Assembly (NCBI RefSeq): GCF_921293095.1
Contig: NC_060251.1
Span: 57,739,585-57,803,584, forward strand
Source of the DNA: Ischnura elegans
Taxonomy: Eukaryota; Arthropoda; Insecta; Odonata; Coenagrionidae
Direction of reading: 5' to 3'
DNA length: 64,000 nucleotides
Every line of letters begins with the position of its first letter. Positions within the stretch are counted from its first letter, which is position 1. A program made the translations under genes and the position numbers. Of this stretch, positions 55,560 through 64,000 are shown piece after piece. The notes beneath the pieces are model-generated. The model made no database searches, was not told the origin of the DNA, and was given only the letters and a program-made list of their open reading frames with translations.

Positions 55560-56820
55560 TGTCATATGGTTTCGGATGAAAGTGCGACCGGGTTTTCCCC
55601 CTCGGAGGTTTTTCTTTATTGCTTAGAATCGTGAATTATGTTCCCGGTTACTTCTACTTCTCTCCCGGGAGATGCTCCCGGTCCTTCACAGGTGTGGTTT
55701 TCGCACCTTATCGGTTCGGTGGGATCGTAGGTTAAGTGAATGAGTTACACGCTGATTAAAATTCCTGAGAATGCGCTCTTTTTTAGTGACATTATTATTT
55801 TTGGCGTAGTTCACCAAGAAATGTTGTTATTAACACGACTGAAGCCGTATATAATCGCATGCAGCGAGCTCCTTCAGGTGTGGTCTATTAGCCTTTCTGT
55901 TGGATGAGATCTAAGATTAAGTGAAAGAATGGGTAGTGTATCTAAATGAGGGAGTGTTGCATATTTTTTACGTATTCTCTAGTGCTAGCCCATCGTGAAA
56001 GTGGTCAATATGTGCTTTATGAGGGTGTACGAGAATAAACAAAGTATATTGTGAAAAATGTATTAATTGCAATGATTATACTAAATTTCAGTGAAATTAT
56101 GAAATATAAATGCCTTTAGTACGAAGTAAATGAAAATTATTTTGTGTTTAAATGCTGAAGTTTTGGTATTATTTTAATCTGCGAAAGTTTTGGTATTATT
56201 TTAATCTACGGACGTATTTTTTAAACGAAATATGGCAGCTTTAAAAGGAAAATATTCGCGCTTAAAAGGAATTAAAGGGTTTTAGTATTGACGTAAAAAT
56301 ATCAACCCTGCGTAGTCTTCTCACTTGGCCAAAATTGTGGAAGTGATAAATGGCGATGTTGGTCCTCGCCATTCAAATTTTATTGCATCCTCGCCCTCTC
56401 TAGGTAATGGTGTATCATTTTTATCCATTTATGGCTTTCATTTTTTTCCGTTTTCCGTGGGCATCAAAGATGAAGTCTAGGTCCCAAAATGTGTGAGTAT
56501 TTGATTTGCACTTTTGGATAGGGAACACAATTTTGAGTCGATTATTGTAATCTTAATATTTTTGTCGTCGAATTTTAGAACCTCCTGAAGGCCTTCGCTG
56601 ATTCTTACCATGCATAACTTGCCAAGAATCTGAGAATTTAATGTATTTTAATCTTTGAATGCTCTCGAGTCTTATTTGGCGCTTTACAACTTAACTAGGC
56701 GCAGCAATGGAGTTGAAAACTCAAAAAGCATCTTGATGATCATCAACAATTGCGTTATTGGGTTCAAGTTTAGTATAGGTATTAGTTGAAAATATCACGA
56801 CGGTATCCTGTACATCTTCA
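55560..56820. other. No gene recognised
   Basis: AT-rich. The only structure seen is a two-copy 26-bp direct repeat at about 56157-56210 (AGTTTTGGTATTATTTTAAT). Confidence 0.5.
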
Positions 56821-56823
56821 TAT

Positions 56824-57518
56824 TAGCCTGGTCAAATTAGCCCAAAAAAAGGGGGTACCCTTGCATAAATTGCCAACAAGCTGAAAATTTCCAGGACCGT
56901 TAGGAATACCTCTCCAATGAAATCCTGAAAAGTCCACATCGATCCCGTGTGTGCAAAAAGTTTTATTCAAGGTCAAAGGTCACAAAAATGGGTTTTTTGG
57001 ATTTTTCGGCCAAACGGTTAGTTTTACGATAAAAATTGCTCAGTTCAAAATTGTAGAGCAGTTAATTTTCTACCAAATTGTTACCATACTTTTTTCTATA
57101 AGATTTATCATTTCTGAGATAGAGCCATTCGTAATTACCCGAAACTGTATTCTCAGTAATATGCTTAACTATATTATTGCGCTCTCTGAACATTATTGGA
57201 CACGTAACACGCGTATTGCTCGAATGGCTCTATCTCAGAAATGATAAATCTTAGAGAAAAAAGTATAATGACAATTTTGTAGAAAATTAACTGCTCTACA
57301 ATTTTGAACCGTGCAATTTTTATCGTAAAACTAACCGTTTGGCCGAAAAATCCAAAAAACCCATTTTTGTGACCTTTGACCTTGAATAAAAATTTTTGCA
57401 CACACGGGATCGATGGGGACTTTTCAGGATTTCTTTAGAGTGGTATTCCTGACGCTCCTGGAAATTTTCAGCTTGTTGGCAATTTATGCAAGGGTCAATG
57501 TCTATTTTGACCGGGCTA
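56824..57518. mobile_element. Long-arm foldback MITE, ends TAGCCTGGTCAAA
   Basis: A 695-bp element with about 290-bp inverted arms around a short centre (about 57135-57215). It begins TAGCCTGGTCAAATTAG and ends with the inverse of TAGCCCGGTCAAAATAG, flanked by TAT. Each arm yields the same short frame (KVKGHKNGFFGFFGQTVSF), which is only a by-product of the palindrome. Superfamily not assigned. Confidence 0.85.
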
Positions 57519-57524
57519 TATTAC

Positions 57525-60500
57525 CCTGCAAGCCACCTACAGAGGTGTTTAGAAGGGGTTGAACCATCACTTCATGAAGCCGTTAATAATATCCACCGTG
57601 CACAACACCATCCATGGGGATTGAAGTTTACTTACACGAACATGCACTACGCAACACGTACACTACATATGACGCGTAATCCATGGGATTAATTTGTATC
57701 CTACTTATCGAGGCAATCCGCCTTTGGAGCTAAAACATTCTGTTAGAAATACTATTAGAAACATGCATTTAGGAACACATAAGTAAGTAAACTACACTGC
57801 TAATGAACTAGCCTATAACATCTTGAAGTTTCTAGGAAGATATTTATTCTATCGAGAGATATAAAGACTATCTTAAGTACTCTGTAATCGATTTAACCAT
57901 TTATGCGTAGTGTGTGTTTGAAGTAGTATGCTATTGATGAATCTAGTTTATATTAAGTCAAGCTACGCTAAATTAGGTTGTAATGAAGGTGGACCTTTTG
58001 GAGGATTTGACCCTGGTGGTTCGCTTAGTGTACATGATGATAAATGGTTGATTAATATCGAGTTTTCTTGGTTTTTAAAACCTTATACGGAGCTAAGGAT
58101 CGAATCTCGAAAATTTATTCAACTCGCGAGTCGTGACTCACTCTTTTAGAATTGATCTGAAACACGAAGTATGAATCACTCCTTAAAAACCGAATCAAAT
58201 CTTCGATCAAATTTTTTTGTTTTCTCTCTTCGAGATGATTTTCTCTAAGGCTTTTCTTTCTATTGAAGCAAAGTTTCGGAATCCTGCTACTCTAACACCA
58301 ACGAGTTACAAAATCAGTACCAGATATTTCGTAAAAACATTGTTTGTCCTCCGTACAACATTTTAATAAATTGAATTTTGAAACCCGGAGTCACCTACTG
58401 AAATACCCACTGCCTTTATAGTCGATTTTCGCTCATTTTTTTTACAATCCTCGGAGTACTAAAATTTTTTTGTTCCATCCTCGTTTTTACTATAGTGATT
58501 CAATGCAATTGGACCCGAATTGCTAAGCCGCTGGCTGGGAGTCTTCTGACAGTTTGCTTGGAAACTAGGTATGGCTAGCATTTTTCGCTATCACCAATTA
58601 ATGTTTCCGTCCATTTTGCATAGAATATGAAAGTTGTGGAAATTTATGGATCCCGATTCAAGATTCCCATCGGTAGTCATTCATGAATATTATTTTGTTA
58701 TACCATATAATGAAGTCCATCCATGTCTTTTAGCGTTTTTAATGGTGCGGTTTATGTATTTATATAGTGAGTGTATTTAATTTTATTCCTTACCACGTAT
58801 TTAACTCATTAGGTTCCATAGTAATCCTAAATCGTGATTTAGTATAATATAAATTATGGCTGTAATTTAATATCTACGCCAGATGTAGGAGTGGCTATGC
58901 GTACTATTGACTACTAAAACAATTGACTCAGTAAAAATAATCAAATAATTTTTCATTCAATTTATGAAAGTATCAAACTGCTGTTTTGAAAAAGTGCATG
59001 TTCATTCTTGGCAATGACGCTTGGATATCGAAACCAGTATGGTATATAATTTTTATAAATTGAAATCCTTCAAAATGTTTTGAGACTACACTCTTTCTCT
59101 GTGAATTTTCAAAGCAATTCAAGGCGTCAGCTCAAAGTTTCCTCGTAAATAGAGATTTTATACTGATCAACAGTTGCTAATAGAAAGGAGCAGATAAAGC
59201 ATCCCTCAGACATAGACAAAAAACTGTTCATCTCAGTTTTTCTGCCAAGTTGACTTATGCCTATGTTTGGAAATTTTAGTGTGTGAAAACTTCAACTGTG
59301 TGAAAAAAATGCATCAGTAGTTTTTCTACTACAACTCACGCTATTTTTTTTTTTACTTTTTGCACGCTTATAAATTGCGTAAAAGATCTATATCAAGTAT
59401 TGAGGTCGCAAAACTATTGTCACCATTGGAACAGCGGAGGTGAAGAACGCGTAAGGGCATCCGGGCGCAAAAGATAAATGAGCGTCTGATGCTAGGCCTC
59501 ATTACCCTTGAAGTGTGTGTGACCAAGTGCTGCTGTAGAGATAATAGCGGGACTTAGTGAAAATCTCTGTTGTGAAAGCAAATGACTCCACCAAATTGCT
59601 ATCGTATTGATTGTCTTTGATGGAATTTTAAACGCATGTTAAGTATGATTCTTTATAATATCGATGTTACAGGATTTGTATTCGTTTAAATGAGGAACGA
59701 AAATGTGAGAATCCAGTATTCAAACTTAGTTAAAATTACTGGTTAAAAAGTTGTTCCTCTTAAAGCATCGCTTAAAATTTCTCTTAGTGTTTCTTTTTCC
59801 TATTCATAAGTCAAAATGATCGCGATAGTTATCAGACGAGATGTTATGGAACTGTTGCTCCTTGACTTTAACGTAACTTTTGCGAATTCCGATATTATTA
59901 AACTTAACCAGCCGGTATATGCATGCACGACTTGTGTAATTTATTGCATTATTATAAAGATAAGTCAATTTTTGCTCTTTGGCTGTTATGTCATCCATAA
60001 GTGTTGACTGTAATTACAATTTTATTGATATTCTACCCATCCTTGCCGTAGTTTATTAAAATGCATTGCAATTAGAGTCACCTATTCATCTTAATTTTCG
60101 ATTCCGCTTCTCACAGTTAAGGAGAAAGAGGGTTTGAATGAATCGTATACGAAACGAAAGCCGTGTTAGAGAGACCAATGTTAGGTGAATGTTGATGGAG
60201 AAGGAATAGGGTTTATATATGTAAGAAGGAAGTTGGGGATCCAGGACAGTCGGGTTAAATCGCAAAATCCTACTTATGAACCTATTTCAATCGGTATAGT
60301 TCCTTTTACCTACTAAACCTAGCTCAGATTCACGTGGTCATTAAACATTCGTCATTTTGAAGACGCTGTGTTTTTGCCCTCCCATGAAGTTATTTTTGTG
60401 CTTTAAACCAATTAAATTAAAGCTTTATTGTTGTTAATGCATATTTAAAGCTTAAGTCGTGTGTCATTCATTGAAAATATTTTTAACAGCTCTTTTTACT

Positions 60501-62510
60501 ATGATTTATAACAAAAATTTGTGTAAGGTGCTGGGGAAAATATTTAAACTACCATAAAAAAAACGTAATTTTGTATTACAAAATTCATTTTCCACAACTT
60601 TGGAATTTTAATTTGGCGGGTCGTAAAAATATACGAAGGTCTAGTGATCCAGGGTTAATAATTAATTCCTCAAAGTTAAAGTATTCCCTCAATCATGACT
60701 TCCGTGCTTAAATCTTTAACTTAGGCGTCAAAATTTGCAATCACGAGTCCCGTCCTCATCATTCCCGAGGATTTCGCCGTGGTATTCCTTGGGGAAGGAT
60801 TCCGCTTCATCCTTACTTCTTAGTATTTAACGGAATCCGCCGTTTCTATTACACTATCTGGGGGTTTGACTAAGGGACGTAGACGTGAGGGGCATGAGAC
60901 CCGAGTTCACCTCAAGATTAGGGGATCGTTATCTTCCACCGCGGTCCCTTTAGTCTTCGAAGGGTACGGGCATAAAACACGGGACTCTCCAGCGTGTGAG
61001 TGAAGCGTTGGGAATAGTCTGTGCCGAAGCGAGCCGTCCCAAATGCATGCGTATCCGCCGCCTCTGCAAATATTTTCAGCGACAAGCTCGCTTGGTGAAT
61101 GGAGGACGGATATGCATGTTTTCATCTCTCGCGGTCTGTCGGTTTTTCTGCGTGTACTGGCTCGCTAGTTGACCATATATCACCGCCCGGACGTTGTGAC
61201 ATTTCGCCCTGACCTTGAGACTTGGTCTTTTTTTTTTTTTAATAATCGCACCTACGAAATTCTGATGGAGATCTGAATTTTCGCCCCGCTGTGGAAGTGT
61301 TCGACGGCTTCTCATTTTCCTAGTTGATCCTTTCCGGTTGATGTTGGAGGAGTAATATGGATGATCATGCATAATTTGTATATTTTTGGGAAATACTGAG
61401 TCCATTACTTCTAATCAAACTGTTGCTAAATTATGTAAAAAATATATCGGAATATTTGGAAAGTGACTGTGTGCTGCGAGATTTTTAAGATTTATTTATA
61501 TTTACTTTTGTGCTAAAGCTGCTGATAGAAATATTTTACCGTTGTAAAGTCATGATTAAATGATTGATTCATCTCATTCTTTCGTGTGCACTTTTTAAAT
61601 ACGACTTTTGATGTGTAAATTATAACTTTCTCCACTGTTTCTTTATTCGTGTTACAACGAAAAAACGTATTTAAGTTATCGGAGGTTAAATATTGGCTAA
61701 TTTTTCAACGTAGCTGTAGGGAGTGTGATATCTGTGCCATAATCCTTCCGATTAACGCTGTAGTCGGTAGTATTTAATGGTTTAATTTAACGGTGCATAA
61801 TTTATGAAAACACAAAAACTGGAAGTGTGTTGTTAACATATTTGAAGACAAATCATTATTAACAAAAAAATTAAAGCTTTACCAACTCTACAGTTGCTCT
61901 CTGGTTGAATCGCATGAACTTACCAAGGCATGTACTGGAAGTGAAGAGGCTCGTGTTTTAGGTGCAAGTCTGTTCTGGAAGCGCTATATAACCACAGTTG
62001 AGGAATTGTTTATTTTTGATGGAATAATAATATGATATCAGCGTTTAGTTAGGTTTGAATTTTTGGCTTAGGGAAGTTAAGTTCTTTTTTTTCACATAAA
62101 TGGATCGTGTTGAGCGTTAATTGAAGTAAAATAATTTCTTACTGTAATTCTTGAGATATTTTATACTCTTTTCCGATTGAGAGGTGTATTCATACGACTT
62201 TATTGATATTTTTATTTAAAATCGTCTTCGAATATTGCCAAAGTTTTGTTGGCCATACTAACAATTCTTTCTATAATAACTAATTCTTATTTTCCGGTCT
62301 TCATTTGGTAATTACGCGTGTATCTTATTTAAAACTTATTTCACGTATTGTAATGTTGTATCATATTACATATACGTTGTACAACCCACCTTGATGTAGC
62401 TTCTGAACTTCTTCCCTTGGCTATTTAGCTGCGTGATTTGGTGGGATTCAATTAGACTTAATTGCTGAAACTATTATCTATTTAACTATTATTATTACAT
62501 ATGAGTGGGT
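57525..62510. other. No gene recognised
   Basis: AT-rich, with scattered short frames lacking domains. 60880-61200 is richer in GC and CpG, but I see no exon there that I can support. Confidence 0.5.
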
Positions 62511-62514
62511 GAGA

Positions 62515-62759
62515 AGCCAAGGGGTTCAAGTTATTTCTTTTTCTTAACAGAGTTAGGTGCAGAAATTAGGTAAAGAAAACAAACGAGATCAATTAGATAT
62601 GCAGTAGTTGTACTTGATTTTCCACTCGAAGTCAGCACAGAATATAGACTCACTCGTAACCCTTGACAACCAAGTTTTTGTATATTTCTTCTAATTATTA
62701 CCTTTACCTAACTCTTTTTATAAAAATAATCACTTGTATCCCTTGGCTTCTCACCCCCT
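62515..62759. mobile_element. MITE family GGTGAGAAGCCAAGG, copy 2
   Basis: A full-length relative of 34615-34850. Its inner sequence runs in the opposite orientation (TTGTATATTTCTTC here against GAAGAAATATACAA in copy 1). Confidence 0.8.
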
Positions 62760-63901
62760 CATATATGGTTAAAAGTACGTTTTTATTAGCAATAGTTTTA
62801 GCAGTGAAGTCTAATTTAATCCCCCCAAATAGTAACAGCGTCGTTGTAATTGGTTGATTTTAGGCCGCATGCAATTTGTTTGATTATACGAGAGTGACCG
62901 TTTTCTGCAATAGGAATGCGTAAAATGTCAAAAGTGATTGGGTAGTGACACAAGAGACGCGGCAGTTTGGTGTGCATGAAATCTCGAGGCAGCATTCGGA
63001 GAAAACTTTCTATGGGAGGTTTCCTGGAAATATTCAAGCTGTCTCCGTAGTTTCGACTGCGGGGATGCGGCGCCGCGCCGTTACTATATCAAGTGTTTTT
63101 GAAAGATTTTGTAGATAAGAATCACTGGTGTAAATGAAGAGCGGGAATATCGAATGAATATTTTGGAAGCTGTATTCGTGGAATGCAGTCAAATGCTCAT
63201 GTTCTGTTGTTTTAAAAGGTATCTGACTCTCTTGTCAAAACATTAAGACAAAAAATTAAATATGGTGATTAAATTAATCGTATGCCCATGCTTAGTTGCG
63301 CATGTAAACATCATCAGGTCTAAGGTTGAGTATGCAGTGGATTAATGATGAAGAGAGAGCTTGTAAAGAAAAATACCTATTGGTATGAAAAATGCCTGAG
63401 GATATTTAAAAAATATTTTTTAATCATAAGGAAATTTCACAACGCTAGGCCCAGAAAATTATTTTTAATGACATAATTTGGATAATTTTTCCCTCTAGTG
63501 ACGAATCTATGTCATTAAAATGCCAGTGTGTCATGCAAGACGGAAACTCAGTTTAGAATATGTACGGATCATGAGCTCCATAAGTTTCCGTTTTCCTGTT
63601 CTTTGAAACAAGCGATACTTACTACATTTTAGCATAAGTTGAGCCTAATGGAAAATTATTACAGCCTATTACTTTAATTAGTTCCCATTAGGTATAAAGG
63701 GCTAAAGTATTCGTACCTTGTTACTTTATCGTCAGATCCAGGATGAATTAAAATGAATTGGAACCCAGACTAAAATTAAATTATTCGTATCGCACTCCGA
63801 GCTTTTGCTGCTGTGAAAAGCGTGTTTTTTTAAATCTTATTTATTATTTTTAAAGTCAAAGAGCTGAAATGGTTGATCGGTGTAGTTTTGTTTTCATTTT
63901 A

Positions 63902-64000
63902 GGGGTTGAGAAGCCAAGGGGTACAAGAGATTTTTTTCTAAACAGAGTTACGCACAGTTAATCGTTAGAAGAAATATACAAAAACTTGGTTGCCAAGTGA
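63902..64000. mobile_element. MITE family GGTGAGAAGCCAAGG, copy 3 (cut by window end)
   Basis: Starts GGGGTTGAGAAGCCAAGGGG, runs in copy-1 orientation, and continues past the window. Confidence 0.78.

Noticed and set aside
54811-55560. Several overlapping 75-139-codon frames on both strands
   Set aside because: Low-complexity, CpG-rich sequence opens all frames; none is recognisable or has coding-like repeats.

Overview
This is a eukaryotic, almost certainly insect, genomic window. It is AT-rich, its genes are split by GT-AG introns, and it carries an insect-kinin neuropeptide precursor plus many transposon families common in arthropods. I see no bacterial operons, no CRISPR array and no rRNA genes. 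The species cannot be fixed from the sequence alone.

Layout. (1) 1-6771: AT-rich, no gene seen. (2) 6772-7364, minus strand: a complete four-exon DNAJC19/TIM14 (Pam18) gene, 119 codons. (3) 7365-7664: a 300-bp divergent promoter with two E2F-like sites. (4) 7665-27438, plus strand: a complete fifteen-exon MCM7 gene, 722 codons, with introns swollen by transposons (pogo-like, hAT, mariner, piggyBac-like, LINE, SINE and an unclassified TIR family), several nested. (5) 27.9-30.7 kb: fossil retroelement pieces (Penelope-like, an LTR, a LINE end). (6) 32393-36680, minus strand: an insect kinin (leucokinin) precursor. One GC-rich exon carries the signal peptide and five kinin repeats. A second exon 3.6 kb downstream carries a sixth repeat and the stop codon. 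(7) 37-64 kb: no confidently identified gene. It holds LINE ends, foldback elements, MITEs, tRNA-like elements, some GC-rich islands, and one exon-like segment at 49.26 kb.

How the genes work together. DNAJC19 (mitochondrial import motor) and MCM7 (replicative helicase) share a promoter region but act in unrelated processes. MCM7 and the kinin gene are convergent. No functional cluster is implied.

Most unusual signal. Several small foldback structures (17.1, 39.0, 43.7-44.0 and 53.8 kb, with a weaker relative at 45.3 kb) are built from oppositely oriented copies of a sequence shaped like the core of a hammerhead ribozyme (TGANGA, a stem, then GAAAC). Such motifs are known from the terminal repeats of Penelope-like retroelements. 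One has perfect 91-bp arms, so it is either very young or an artefact. All homology calls come from reading the translation and from recalled family consensus; no search was run.
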